A stretch of DNA of 64,000 nucleotides from Leptidea sinapis (lineage: Eukaryota; Arthropoda; Insecta; Lepidoptera; Pieridae), in assembly GCF_905404315.1 (NCBI RefSeq), contig NC_066269.1, positions 15,196,501 to 15,260,500 on the forward strand. Direction: 5' to 3'. The notes below the pieces were generated by a model that did not search any database, was not told where the DNA came from, and saw nothing but the letters and a program-made list of their open reading frames with translations. Positions 21,482 through 32,307 of the stretch are shown one piece after another. The position numbers and the translations under genes are program-made. Each line of letters opens with the position of its first letter. The first letter of the stretch is position 1.

Positions 21482-22015
21482 GCGCTCAAGTATGATGCTT
21501 TAAGATAGCGCTTTAACTGTGAAACATATTTTCATCATTGTCTAGCAGTTATATGAATACATTATTGGAGACTCAACTATTACTAGACCACCAAATAGTT
21601 CAGACACGAAGCCAAAAGCAAAACAAAAAAATCACGAGAAAATCTACGCATATGCAACCATGCTGCAATGTAGTGGCTTTACTAAAAGTTCAGATTGGAA
21701 ACCAGACTCGGAAAGTAAATGTTCTTGAATGAATTTCAGTAGTTCATAATAAACATATAAGTTAGCATAGATATAAATTTTAAAACAAAAAACTTATAAT
21801 CTATTTTTGCAAAAATGTTACAGCGGAGATCATAAAATTTTATTACCCAAAACGATTGGAATACTCGAGCTGTAAATAAAAACTAGATAAAATTTTATTA
21901 ATTTTTGAAAAATATTAGCATATGAATAGCTTTTAGGGCCCATTTATTTACTATTTTGGAAGCTTAAATAGTGCGTCTAAAAGCTACTAGATATTTGGTA
22001 CGTCATCGTATATGA
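21482..22015. other. No recognised feature (534 bp)
   Basis: AT-rich; a 64-codon frame at 21538-21732 has no recognisable motif. Confidence 0.4.
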
Positions 22016-22019
22016 ATGA

Positions 22020-22381
22020 ATTAGCCTTAGATTGAGGATTGGTCTCCGCTGCGCTCCAACTAGATACCGCAAGAAACTAAGAACAATAGCTTTTTTTATT
22101 ACGGCAACTATTAGATGCTTGTGTGCGTAGCTTTTGACACTCAATGGCATCTTTCAAATTTTGTAACATACGCTTCGTGTTATTTTACATTGAAATTAAT
22201 AAAATACAAAATACTTCCTGATGCCAGTGTCTTTCTTATTTCTTGTAGTATTCTTTTTACAAAGTTTTACTACACAATCTGGCATTATGGTTTCCATTAT
22301 CAGCAAAGTTTAACAGAACATGTAGCATGTCAACGTCACACATTGTTCGAGACTGGCTCGAGTACGCCCACTTGGACGTAG
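22020..22381. mobile_element. TIR element family R12, left part
   Basis: The left end CTTAGATTGAGGATTGGTC is the reverse complement of the right end of the 39.7-39.95 kb copy (GACCAATCCTTAATCTAAG-like), so the family has long terminal inverted repeats of about 45 bp. The shared interior is TCTTTCTTATTTCTTGTAG. The right end of this copy is not evident. No transposase is present. Confidence 0.55.
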
Positions 22382-22904
22382 TATTGGCTGCCGCACTTAT
22401 AGGCACGGCTCCTTAACCTATAGAATTAGCTAAAGAATTCTCAAACATTATTATCACCATCTAGAAGTGTAGTATCTGTTGTATTTCCCACATATAACCA
22501 AACTTTGGAATAAGCTTCTAAGCGCATTCAAAAGGCCGATAATAGCAACAGAGTCGGTGACATAAAAGTTAGCATGAGTATGAATACTCATTTTTTAATA
22601 AAAATTAAAGCTTCTACCATATTTTCATTGTACATCATTAATTTCCAATGTGTGTTGATGGCCTAAATCTTACATATTGATTGTAAAATGTAATTTGAAC
22701 TACAATATTAATAATAATTATAGTAATTCTTAAGCAAGGCTTTAAATGATGGTGTTCCAAACTGTAATGATCAGATCACAAAGAGATATAAATATAATAC
22801 GGGTACAATAATCAAGCGTAGATGTTATCCTGACAATGTAGATAAAAGAATAGCAAACTAGTAAATACTGACGATGATGAGGCTATTATAATATAATACA
22901 CAAG

Positions 22905-22965
22905 AGGTATAGCTTCTCCCGGTGGCCCTAGTTCGATCCTCACTAAGTACCAACACGTGTCTAGA
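22905..22965. repeat. Possible tRNA-like SINE fragment
   Basis: TTCTCCCGGTGGCCCTAGTT followed by CGATCCTCAC resembles a tRNA T-arm region with a B-box-like AGTTCGATCCT. Too short to be sure. Confidence 0.2.
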
Positions 22966-22973
22966 GAAATTAC

Positions 22974-23197
22974 TTACGGCCGTTTTCAATACCCTATCTA
23001 TCCTTAATTTAACTTACTAGACGTAGACAATTTATCCTTTTCCGCTTACTTTTATTTCAATAACCTATTGACAGATAGCATTGGACTATAACTGTATTGG
23101 ACATAACTATGGATAGATAAGATCTTGTCAATAAACGGCGACAGCAATGTATCCGTAAGTTAAACTAAGGGTACAAAGGTTATTGAAAATGGCCGTA
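22974..23197. mobile_element. MITE family R4, copy 1
   Basis: Ends TTACGGCCGTTTTCAATAAC and GTTATTGAAAATGGCCGTA are inverted copies; the interior (GATAAGATCTTGTCA) is partly palindromic. About 224 bp. Related copies at 25879-26097 and 48500-49020. Confidence 0.8.
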
Positions 23198-23540
23198 TAC
23201 CCTTAAAAATTTCCCAAACTTTAAAAAATATTGTAGCTGCAATAGAAATTGTAGATGAAATACAAGTGAAATCAACGTCCGTCTAGCAAATGGAAAAATT
23301 CAGATCTACGAAGCATAACAATTAAGCTTCGAATCTGTTCCAATATCTATATTCGAATATCGTTACTAACAATACATACACCTCTGAATCAACTACGTGA
23401 TATTAAATACTAGAGTAACGTTTCAATTTATCTCTATCATATTTTATTTATTTCACAGTTTTAAATCAACTTTACAATGATTCATTTTTCCACTATGAAG
23501 AGTTTTAAATCAGAAGAGTGCGAATTTGCTCCCGTAGATT
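23198..23540. other. No recognised feature (343 bp)
   Basis: AT-rich spacer between the R4 MITE and the nested R1/LINE complex. Confidence 0.4.
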
Positions 23541-24900
23541 AGAAGGGACGAGACGAACAGGACGTTCATCTGATGGTCATTGATACGCCCTGGCCATTAC
23601 AATGTAGCACCGCTCAGGATTTTTAAAAATCCCAAAAATTCTGATCGGCACCACAATTGCGCTCGTTTCTTTGATACATAAGATGTTAAGTCTTGTTTGG
23701 CCAGTAATATCAATAGCTACGGTGCCCTTCAGACCGTAACACAATAATGCTCTTCTCTCGAGGGTCTGCCTTTAGCTATTAAAAATACTAACAAAGACTT
23801 AACTACAATCGTATAACTACTACTATATATTATTAACTGGAATGGAGTACTGCCCATGGTCTAAAAGTGAATCCATCGAAAACTCAATGTATTATTGTTG
23901 GTAGCTCACAACTAACCCATAAAATTGAGTGGGGTAATCTACCTCCCATTTGTGTAGGTGGAACTCTTATTCCTTTTAGCTGCTCTGTTAAGAGCTTGGG
24001 CGTATTCATTGATTGGAATTTGTGTTGGCACCATCAGTTAAAAGAAGTTAGTAGGAAGCTCTATGCTGCCTCTCACTCATTAAAAAAACTCCAAAATTTT
24101 CTTCTTATTCCCACGAAAACTTTACTCGCTCAATTCCTTCTCCTGGCCATTCTTGACTACGCTGACATTTCATATGTCGATTTAACCGAACTCCAGTTGG
24201 ATAAGCTTGAAAGATTGCAGAACATGTGTATTCGTTTTATATTTGGACTACGTAACTATGACCCCGTGTCTGAATTTCGCAAAAAGCTCAAATGACTCCC
24301 TATCCGCTTGCGTAGAAATTCCCATATACTTATACATCTCTATCGTGTCCTATTTGATCCTAAAACTCCTACATATCTCAAGGAAAAGTTTCAGCATTAA
24401 GTTCTCACCAACTATATCTTCGGTCTGTCCATAATCTCTTGCTTTGTACACCTGTTCATAAAACTTCCTTTTTCAACAATTCATTTGCTGTGCAAGCTAT
24501 GTTAGCCTATGGAATTCTCTTTCCTCTGAAATCAGAAAGGCTCAAACTCTCCAATTTTTCAAAACAATGCTCCATAATTATTATTTATTACTGTGACAAA
24601 TTCATTACTTGTTCTTTTCTTGGAATTATTTACTGTATGTGTATGTTTAAATTATATGCATATTGATAACACCACCTTCTGTTATCTTTTCAACTAAAAC
24701 TAATTCATTACAGGTAGCCTGGTAGAAATCGCTTTTAAGCGATAAGGCCGCCTATTGCTTTTTATAGTCTCGATTTTTGTTATGTTTAATTATTTTGTGG
24801 TGTTCAATAAAGATATACTTCATTTCATTTCATTTTCAATGCTAACACATTTCTGCTTCACGGCAGAGAAAGGCGCCATTGTGGTAAATCCCGTAGATTT
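23541..24900 (-). repeat. R1 SINE-like repeat, copy 6, split by a LINE
   Basis: R1 sequence runs from 23541 (GGGACGAGACGAACAGGACG) to CACAATAATGCT near 23754 and resumes at 24836 with AATGCTAACACATTTCTGC and CTTCACGGCAGAGAAAGGC. The repeated AATGCT on both sides is the likely target duplication of the inserted LINE. R1 was therefore here first. Confidence 0.85.
23755..24835 (+). pseudogene. 5'-truncated LINE with end of reverse transcriptase, nested in R1
   Basis: The insert encodes the last part of a jockey/CR1-like non-LTR reverse transcriptase: INKDLTTIV-like residues near 23790, GLKVNPSKTQCIIVG near 23855, FSCSVKSLGVFIDWNLCWHH, then LLLAILDYADISYVDLTELQ and RLQNMCIRFIFGLRNYD. That frame ends with a stop at about 24292; the continuation PIRLRRNSHILIHLY is in another frame, so there is a frameshift or a mutated codon there. 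Stops also occur upstream, near 23813. The 3' region ends in CAATAAAGATATACTTC and an ATTTC-type simple repeat. The catalytic core and endonuclease are missing, as is usual when reverse transcription stops early. The element copied itself into an older R1 element and is now inactive. Confidence 0.85.
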
Positions 24901-24904
24901 ATTT

Positions 24905-25230
24905 ATCGAATCATAACAATTATTGTTTATAGTATAAAATATACTTTGTGAAATTCCGTCCCCGCTGTGACAATGGCGCGATGTAGTCGTATATGACATA
25001 AAACATGGCAACCAACTTTGCTATGTGGACTTTCATCCCAGCTTGGTGATGTTTAGTATTTTATTTTAGTAAGCGTAAGCGAATATAATATTGCAAATGT
25101 AACCGATTTTGATTGACAACTCGTAAACGTTCAGCCATGCTTCGCATTAGCTACTTAGTATTTTGGATATTTAACCACTACCTAATGCATATATTAACAT
25201 ATTAAATATGGTCACACATGATCAGTGTGT
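24905..25230. other. No recognised feature (326 bp)
   Basis: AT-rich; the 63-codon minus frame overlapping here is partly R1-derived and not a gene. Confidence 0.4.
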
Positions 25231-25234
25231 TAGG

Positions 25235-25420
25235 TGGTCTATATTGGCACACTTTTACATAAATTATCTTGTCCCAAATTAGGCTTAACCTGTGCAATGG
25301 GTTGCAAGACAACGATATTATTATTAATACGATATACTTACTCAAACATACATAAATACATATAAACATCCATGACTCGGAAGCAAACATCCATATTCAT
25401 CATATAAATGTTTGCATCTA
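25235..25420 (-). repeat. SINE body fragment (family S2)
   Basis: Shares GGCACACTTTTACA-like and CATCATATAAATGTTTGCA stretches with the tRNA-headed SINE at 44765-45005, but stops before the tRNA-like head. Orientation follows that copy. Confidence 0.5.
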
Positions 25421-25878
25421 CGTATTATTTCAATGTACTAGATAAATTCATAAGTTATAAGTGCTCAAATAACAAAAAGAGTAACTATATTCTCATTTGC
25501 TAGATCCGTACAAGTTGCGACATTTTTGATAATTACAAAATCTATAATCACGAAAAATGTGATTTGATGAAAAAATAATCTCCTTTATTTTTAAGACTAA
25601 TTTAGTTTGTGTCTACAAGATATGTATTTAGCTTGTCTCGTGGGACGGCAATCCAAATGTTTATTTATGATCGTCAAATGTCAAATGTTTATTTATGATA
25701 CGATATGTCGCTTACATTCTTCGAATAATAAATATACTCTTTGTGTTCTACAAATACCTACTCTATAATGTTCTATTTATATTTAGCTCATATAATATAT
25801 ACACTATAAGTTTTTTATAGATTCTGAATATTAGGCCAAAGGCCGACCGTTTTCAATTCTCATCATTTCTATTGTGTC

Positions 25879-26097
25879 TTACGGCCGTTTTCAATAACTT
25901 TAAATCTCTAGTTACGGATAGATTGCTGTCACCGTTTAGTGACAAGATCTTATCTATCCATAGTTATGTCCAATATAGTTATAGTCCAATGCTTTATATC
26001 GATAGGTTATTGAAATGTAAGTAAGCGTAAAAGGATAGATTTTTCTACCTCTAGTTAGTTAAACTAAGGGTAGATAGGTTATTGAAATCAGCCGTTA
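25879..26097. mobile_element. MITE family R4, copy 2
   Basis: Ends TTACGGCCGTTTTCAATAAC and GGTTATTGAAATCAGCCGTTA; interior GTGACAAGATCTTATCTATC and ATAGGTTATTGAAATGTAAG. No coding capacity. Confidence 0.8.
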
Positions 26098-26540
26098 TAC
26101 GATTCTGTACTCATTCGCGTCAATATTCAAATTTAAAATAAAATATTATTCTTTATCTTTAGGGCCAACCTTATAATAATGAGTTTTCATGTACGGGTAA
26201 GAACTCCTTGTTACAGTATATTGAAAGTCTATGGGCAACGTAACGAAAGTATACCAATCAATCAATCACTCACGTTATCTACGAATAAACATTACATAGA
26301 TACATTAGTTATTTTTAGTGTCGGTTTACATTCCCCTGTACTACTTATGTTAACAATATTAGAACTTACTAATATTAATAACAAATAAAAATTAAATATT
26401 ATTATAATATGTAGTTTGTGGAAAATAACATAACTCACAAAGTACTTCACCGAATATAAAAAAATTATAGGAGGATGCTATATATGGCAATGTATGGCAA
26501 TATAAAACATTTTATTTAAAATTTTAGAGATTATTCCTAG

Positions 26541-26582
26541 ATAAGTTATCTTAATTGGGTCGCAACAATTAAGATAACTTAT
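26541..26582. repeat. 17-bp perfect hairpin, 8-base loop
   Basis: Arms ATAAGTTATCTTAATTG and CAATTAAGATAACTTAT flank GGTCGCAA. The right arm is followed by degenerate copies of ATAAGATAATT. It lies just left of the R3 repeat. Confidence 0.85.
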
Positions 26583-26611
26583 ATAAGATAATTATAAGAT
26601 AATTTACTATT

Positions 26612-26830
26612 TTTAACCGACTTCAAAAAGGAGGTGCTTCTCAATTTGATATGATATTTTTTTAATGTATGTATACCGATTACACTGGGATTCATGGACC
26701 GATTTGCGTGATTCTTTCGGAATAGTTTCCATTTGGCTCCATAAAATTTTAATATAGTTTGGTCCAGTAGTTTTCATTTTATGAACATTCATGTTTACGT
26801 GGATGATGTTATTGTTTAAGTATCCACTTA
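26612..26830 (+). repeat. Dispersed repeat R3 (CCGACTTCAAAAA family), copy 1
   Basis: AACCGACTTCAAAAAGGAGG followed by TCTCAATTTGATATG begins a repeat also seen at 55385 and, as a short piece, at 61925. Frequent in Lepidoptera as far as I recall; the class is uncertain, perhaps a LINE 3' region. Confidence 0.55.
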
Positions 26831-26834
26831 CATC

Positions 26835-27340
26835 GATGATGAAATTTTTTGTTGTGTACAGCTTATATATTATACAGTTAGCTATAGTTTACCTAATGTA
26901 ATCGAGAAAAAACCTACTGCAGTTTACAGAACAACCTATTAAAGACACTAAAAAGTACAAAAAAACTAAGTTTAAAAAAACTCTTAATAATTAACCTTAT
27001 TTAATAAAATTCAGCTTGGGTAAAGATAGTACAATAAATATATTCAGTCCTATATGGAAAGACACCGAAACTTTTATCTCACAGTTGTATTTTCTGGGTT
27101 AGCTAAATGAGTGCGGACAATAAATCAAGCCGTGGTCACTACGAGCAGAGGTGATTCCTTTTTTAAGGTTCATTTCGTCGTGGCTGAAGTAAGCCATCAA
27201 TCCGGCCTAACATTTATGTGGATAGCATTGTTATTTATGGGGAAAAGGCTTTACGGCATCGCGTATACTTACATTACTGCCCGCATCAAGCTGAATTTTT
27301 AACATTACTTTTATATACTATCTAATCTATTTTAAATAAT
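26835..27340. other. No recognised feature (506 bp)
   Basis: A 63-codon frame at 27111-27302 (with VVAEVSHQSGLTFMWIALLF) is less AT-biased than average but has no recognisable family or splice context. Confidence 0.35.
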
Positions 27341-27343
27341 TCT

Positions 27344-27660
27344 ACCAGGAGGCTCCTTTGCACAGGAAGCCAGCTATATATATGGGTACCGCAATGGCGC
27401 CTATTTCTGCCGTGAAGCAGTAATGTGTAAACATTACTGTGTTTCGGTCTGAAGGGCCCCGTAGCTACTGACATTACTGGGCAAATGAGGCTTAACATCT
27501 TATGTCTCAAGGTGACGAGCACAATTATTGTAGTGCCGCTCAGAATTTTTGGGTTTTTCAAGAATCCTGTGCGGCACTACATTGTAATGGGTAGGACGTA
27601 TCAATTACCATCAGCTGAATTTCTTGCTCTTCTCGTCCCATATTTTTATAAAAAAAAATT
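27344..27660 (+). repeat. R1 SINE-like repeat, copy 7
   Basis: Nearly complete, from ACCAGGAGGCTCCTTTGC to TATAAAAAAAAATT. A 3-base ATT duplication is present in the middle (ACAATTATTGTAGTGCC). Frames read across it on either strand are repeat artefacts. Confidence 0.85.
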
Positions 27661-27664
27661 AACA

Positions 27665-28150
27665 GCAATAAAATGATAATAATTTATGTTTATTACGAAT
27701 AAATCTAAAAATAAATTCAATTCAACAGCTCTTGTTCTTGTTGTTTCTGCACAAAGACTTGAAGATACTTTGTATTTTGTAGATAAATTAGTTGAAAATT
27801 AATAAAGTGCTCTTAATAATGAAACAAAATAGTACTTGCTTCATAGAATGTGTTATTTAAAGTTGAAGTTTATTGTGAAAATATCTTTAAGAGTGAAACT
27901 TTAATCTACAAATTGGAATTAATATTAAATTATATATAGTTACAGCATACTAATATTGTTAATTTTATATCATTTAATGATTATTTACTTCATTAGCCTT
28001 TCAAATTTAAAGAAATAAATAACAATAGAATTTCGAAGTTATTAGATTTTTAAGGTATCAAATAATTAAATATATATATCGTGTAAATCAAAGTGACAAG
28101 ATGAAAACAATCTGTTTTCCCATCATCGATACTAGATATCACAAGCACTA
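27665..28150. other. No recognised feature (486 bp)
   Basis: AT-rich sequence between R1 copy 7 and the 406-bp foldback. Confidence 0.4.
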
Positions 28151-28556
28151 AAGGCCTTACAAATAAAAATGTTACAAAGTTATACCTGAGAATAAACCAA
28201 GCATAGTGAAAATGTTACTCGAAACTATATCGCTGATAATAATACGATGATAATTCTGAAGTTTTCCAAATGTCAAGCAGCCTTGCAAATAAACACGGGA
28301 AACGTTATACGTCCAAATAAACCAATCATAATAAAAATGTCTATTTGTAAACATTTTGCATATACTTGGTTTATTCTCAGGTATGAATTTATACCAAGTT
28401 TATTTTTAAGGCCGTAATTGTTTACATAAATCTTCACCTGGAAAACTTCAGAACTATCATTGTATTGACAGTGTTGTAAACGATATAGTCAACATTTTAA
28501 AAATTCTTGGTTTATTCTCAGGTATAACTTTATACCAAGTTTATTTGTAAGGCAGT
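28151..28556. mobile_element. 406-bp foldback element R16 with internally repeated arms
   Basis: The left half reads AAGGCCTTACAAATAAAAAT, AGTTATACCTGAGAATAAAC, GATAATTCTGAAGTTTTCC and, further in, CCTTGCAAATAAACACGGG. The right half repeats these in reverse: AAAACTTCAGAACTATCAT, GGTTTATTCTCAGGTATAAC and TTATTTGTAAGGCAGT. Each arm is about 200 bp and itself holds two direct copies of the CTTACAAATAAAC motif about 135 bp apart. A motif relative (GGCCTTACAAATAAACTTG) is at 8012. No coding capacity. Confidence 0.75.
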
Positions 28557-28691
28557 ACTTATTTACGTGGGTCGGACATTTTAAACACGTGCACGTGTTT
28601 GGCCAACGAACACAAATCAAATTAGAACTGTACCTCCATTCTCTACATCGAAATACGTAGATATTGTTTGCTTTAATTGGTCTCATTGTTA

Positions 28692-28827
28692 TATTTATGC
28701 GTCTAGATAGAGCCTCTTGCTTCAAGACAACCGATGAAAACAGGCCAGGTTTATAACTTTAGTGTGCGTGATAAGCTACGTCTTACACTCGCGTCTTTGT
28801 GTTAGTGTGCGTGCATTGTTCAAAATA
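28692..28827. mobile_element. MITE R6 fragment, interrupted by the Tc1 copy
   Basis: TATTTATGCGTCTAGATAGA to CATTGTTCAAAATA matches the left half of R6. The Tc1 terminal repeat starts immediately after TA, where R6 would continue with GAGGTTAACAG. Confidence 0.7.
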
Positions 28828-29293
28828 CACTGACCTTCAAAAGTAAGTATCACACTTTTAAAATTGGGATAACGTTTTAAGTTCACAAGATATACTTTCG
28901 AAATAAAAAGGACTCCAAAGAGAATTTAATTTTGTACATAAAAACTTTATAGTCGGTAACTTTTTTTTTAAGAATTGGCTGAAAAAAAACTTCAAAAACG
29001 AAACCATTCCTTTTTCAAAGTGGACGTTTCCGAATTACAATTTTACCATTCACATTTTTCTTTCTGTTTTAAATTTTTTTCAAGATCGATGGGTCTTGTT
29101 TTAAAAATTTATGCTAAAAAGCACATAACATTTATTTATCATGCCTCTTTCAGTTGAAGAATGTGCTAGGATCATGGCTATTCTGGAACTAGGCATCAGT
29201 ATGCGTCGCACTGCAAGAATGGTGGGTGTGACGGTACGAACGGTCCAGAAGGTAAAGCGAAGGTACGAAGAGACTGGACACCATCTGGGGAGA
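28828..29293 (+). mobile_element. Tc1-like transposon, truncated second copy
   Basis: The left terminal repeat CACTGACCTTCAAAAGTAAG and the sequence up to the transposase N-terminus are nearly identical to the copy at 10961. An ATG at 29141 opens SVEECARIMAILELGISMRR and continues through TARMVGVTVRTVQKVKRRY and EETGHHLGRP; unlike the 11.2 kb copy this region is not frameshifted. It ends abruptly at about 29293 where SINE sequence begins. The rest of the transposase and the right terminal repeat are missing, so it is dead. About 30 extra bases (GGGTCTTGTTTTAAAAATTT) lie upstream of the ATG relative to the first copy. Confidence 0.9.
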
Positions 29294-29460
29294 CCTTGTA
29301 ATATCAGACTCGTTGGAGTTGGAAAGATTGCTCGCACGGAACGCGAGAGGTCGCGGGTTCGAGTCCCGCATGGTTCATAAAATTTCGTTTTCAGTTTTTA
29401 TTTGTGTAATTAATGCCAGAAGTGAGGGTTATCACTTTAAAAACATAACGAATTGTTGAA
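29294..29460 (+). repeat. tRNA-derived SINE (family S1), copy 1
   Basis: The stretch has a B box GGTTCGAGTCC inside GCGGGTTCGAGTCCCGC (a perfect T-arm), the anticodon-like stem CTCGC/GCGAG, and then the family body ATAAAATTTCGTTTTCAG and AGTGAGGGTTATCAC. The D-arm and A box are damaged. The loop lacks the uridine expected at position 33, so it is a SINE head, not a tRNA gene. Confidence 0.8.
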
Positions 29461-29748
29461 GTTAAGTGCCATTTATAGCCCATGAGGTGAAATATTTTAA
29501 AGAGTATTTTATTAAACTACGTGATACTCATGTTAGTATCAATAATATTATAGAGTTTTTTTTAAATGCTCAATAATAACACACAACATACCTACATAAC
29601 AATTCAGAACCCCAGTAACGGTGATTTAAGTGGAATTTTACATTTACCGTGCCGTTTATATGACTATATTATGATGTACTGACATGAATGAATGCATGTT
29701 GTAAAATAACATTAAGCAAACGATCTCTGAAAGATCATTGTTTTCTTA
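29461..29748. other. Spacer, no recognised feature
   Basis: AT-rich; the missing right part of the Tc1 copy and the other half of the split R6 were looked for here and not seen. Confidence 0.4.
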
Positions 29749-29750
29749 TT

Positions 29751-29983
29751 AGATAATTTATACGTCTAGATAGACTGTGACAGCCGTCAAAACGTCAAAA
29801 AGTTTGAGGTTAACAGTAAATCTCTATTTAGAGCAATGCACGCACACTAACACAGAGTGACATAGAAATCGCGAGTGTAATACGAAGCTTGTCACGCACA
29901 CTAAAATAATAATCCTGGCCTGCTTTCATCGTTTGTCTATCAGCAAGAGGCTCAACTGGACGTATATAAATAATTATCTAAGA
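29751..29983. mobile_element. MITE R6, full-length copy
   Basis: Ends AGATAATTTATACGTCTAG and GACGTATATAAATAATTATC, with GCGAGTGTAATACGAAGC and AGCAAGAGGCTCAAC inside. Orientation is opposite to the 9299 copy. Confidence 0.75.
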
Positions 29984-29984
29984 T

Positions 29985-30540
29985 TTTCTTATAAATAAAT
30001 ATTCAAAAGTCCACGCCTGAGGGATTGGTGGAAATGGATTCCAACCCTGATAAGTATATTTTCTTGTCCGTATTAAATCCTATTTCGGAATCTATTTAAC
30101 CTACTCGGACCCCTAGTATGAATCATCAGAAGGAGGCAATCTTATGAAGCGTATCAAGTTATATTTTACATAAAAAAAAAAAACAATTTATTGATAACTA
30201 AAATGTTTTTAGTAAAACTTCAAATAATTTAACTTTAATGTCTAAGGCTGCGTTGAATTATATTAGCTGTTACAGTTAACGCTTAAGTCAAATTTAACGG
30301 TAACAGTAACGCGGAATGTGTTGCACCAATACGTATAGTATACGTATATAATAGACGTCCTGGGTTTTATTATTCCACACAATAGGCTGGGCGTTAGATC
30401 ACACTAATGTATATTTATGGGACACTGTCTCCGATATTCATATGTTTTTAATTGTTTTATTAAAAAATTAAATTAAAAATTAACTATTAAAAAAATGTTT
30501 CTTTAAAAAAATAGTACTGGTAGAATATGGTAGATTTAAG
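29985..30540. other. No recognised feature (556 bp)
   Basis: AT-rich. TTAACGCTTAAGTCAAATTT and neighbours have no match to the families noted here. Confidence 0.4.
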
Positions 30541-30551
30541 ATGTATGTATA

Positions 30552-30590
30552 TGAGAGAGTCTTCCGGCTGATATGATGATGATGATTGGG
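30552..30590 (+). mobile_element. RTE-like LINE tail remnant
   Basis: GTCTTCCGGCTGATATGATG with ATGATG units is the terminal motif also found at 54330-54355 and, reversed, near 18880. Confidence 0.5.
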
Positions 30591-30948
30591 AGATAAATTG
30601 AAATAACTGGCGACTACAGAAAATGTGATTTTAATTGAAGCAAAAAATTCAAATCACTGAAAGGATTATTGCGATGTAGATGATAGAAATTTTGCAAATA
30701 ATTTTTTATTGAACCATCATCATAATTAAGGGACGATGAGTCCCCTCAGGTTCAAATAGATTAAATGTTTACTAAGTGTTTTAAGATATGGTTGTCAGAC
30801 ATGAACCCTAACCGAACAATTATCAAATAAAATCAGTTGTCTGTAGGAACAGACATAAACTTATAATGCGTACCACTCGGCTAAGTTGAGTAAGTAAGTC
30901 TTTTGTGGGGCGATGTATACGCTTTTACAACAAGATTCCATGACATGA

Positions 30949-31191
30949 CCAGATGACTTTTTTAATGATAACACAGATTGGGAATGGTGCGACAACCGTC
31001 AGGTTATTTAATAATAAGTTAATTTGTACGACATAACTTTGTAACTATGTAACCATTTTTTATAAAAAAAGGCCTCTGAGTTTTTTGCGCCCGTTCTTCT
31101 CAGGTCTGGGGCATTTCTTGGAATCGGTAGTTTTTGACTAAATAATTTTATATCCAATTTTGAATAAAAATATTTGAATTTGACTTTATCA
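30949..31191 (+). mobile_element. LINE 3' end (family LINE-C)
   Basis: Contains GATAACACAGATTGGGAATG, GCGCCCGTTCTTCTCAGGTC and the tail TTTTGAATAAAAATATTTG. The same order of blocks follows reverse-transcriptase codons at 63400-63625. Only the 3' region is present here. Confidence 0.65.
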
Positions 31192-31199
31192 AAACAGCA

Positions 31200-31582
31200 T
31201 AGAAAGAAGCGTAAATGGAGTGAAAAGAAAAGATAAAGTAAAATTGAAATATATAAAGGTATGACTGAATTCAATGACGCAAAATCAATATGCAGGACAC
31301 TAAAATGGCGATGGGTAGCTCACATGTTAAGAGAAAAACAAGAAAAATGGACTAAAATAATAACAGACTGATATCGAAGAAATGGGAGTAGAAGAAAAGT
31401 GCAACAAATTTAGGCCCTAAATGGATCCAAATAGCGAGATACATATAGGCGTGGAAATCTTTAGAAGAGGCCTTTGTCGAAAGTCAAGCTGTTTAACTTC
31501 ACATATTGCTTAGATTTAAGTTTATATTTAGTATCATTTATAATATTTGTGAACAGCAATAAAGGCTTATTTTATTTATTTA
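31200..31582 (+). pseudogene. LINE relic: C-terminal coding end
   Basis: One frame gives AKSICRTLKWRWVAHMLREK followed by QEKWTKIITD, which fits the C-terminal block of several insect non-LTR reverse transcriptases (RWRWAGHVAR-type). It is followed by stops and further degenerate codons (an EEAFV-like region appears as RGLCRKSSC in a shifted frame). The 3' end is CAGCAATAAAGGCTTATTTT and meets R1 copy 8 at about 31583. Too short and too damaged for function. The nearby LINE-C tail at 30949 is a separate insertion. Confidence 0.5.
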
Positions 31583-31584
31583 TG

Positions 31585-31897
31585 CCAGTGGGAGGCTGCT
31601 TTGCATCGGATGCCGACTATATTATGGGTACCACAACGATCCCTATTTCTGCCGTGAAGCAGTAATGTGTAAACATTACTGTGTTTCGGTCTAAAGGGTG
31701 CCGTAGCTAGTGGAATTACTGGGCAAATGAGACTTGACATCTTATGTCTCAAAGTGACGAGCGCAGTTGTAGTGCCGCTCAGACTTTTTGAGAATTTCAA
31801 CAATATTGAGCGGCACTGCATTATAATTCGCAGGGCGTATCAATTACCATCAGCTGAACGTCCTGGTCGACTCGTCCCTCATTTTCATAAAAAAAAT
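31585..31897 (+). repeat. R1 SINE-like repeat, copy 8
   Basis: Complete, from CCAGTGGGAGGCTGC to CATTTTCATAAAAAAAATG. Directly follows the LINE tail at 31582. Confidence 0.88.
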
Positions 31898-32307
31898 GCG
31901 TTTAACCTTACTGAAAAATATTCGTACATACACAAGTTGATATCATCTTATATTATGTTACTACCTCTTTCAGGCCATTTTATATTTGCTTTACAAAACG
32001 TTGAGCCTAAATTATTCGTAAAATTTCTACAATAAACAACTTGACCGTCAACTGCAGAGCCGTTTGAGTAAATTGATTGTACTCTACGTCGACAATGTAA
32101 CGGTCCTTCAAATTGAATATAACCTTTGGTCACTTTATAGTCACCACAAATAATATTTTATTTTGTGATATTTGGTTACTTTCAGTGCAATTTTTTCTAA
32201 TTGTTTTGCATGTAAGTCATCGACAACAATTTGATAGATGATTACTGTAAGAATATTGAACTCCACAATTTCAAAACGAGCTGTCTTCTTGTAAAGAATT
32301 ACTTAGG

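Noticed and set aside
27322..27676. Protein-like frames such as LRHKMLSLICPVIS and MGRAYQLPSAERPA inside R1 copies (also 8303, 9615, 31576, 33457, 57733, 60456)
   Set aside because: They come from the non-coding R1 repeat; they occur on both strands and are broken differently in each copy.
29101..29380. Fusion protein joining a transposase N-terminus to a C-terminal VRVPHGS tail
   Set aside because: The tail is translated SINE head; the fusion is a product of the junction at 29293.
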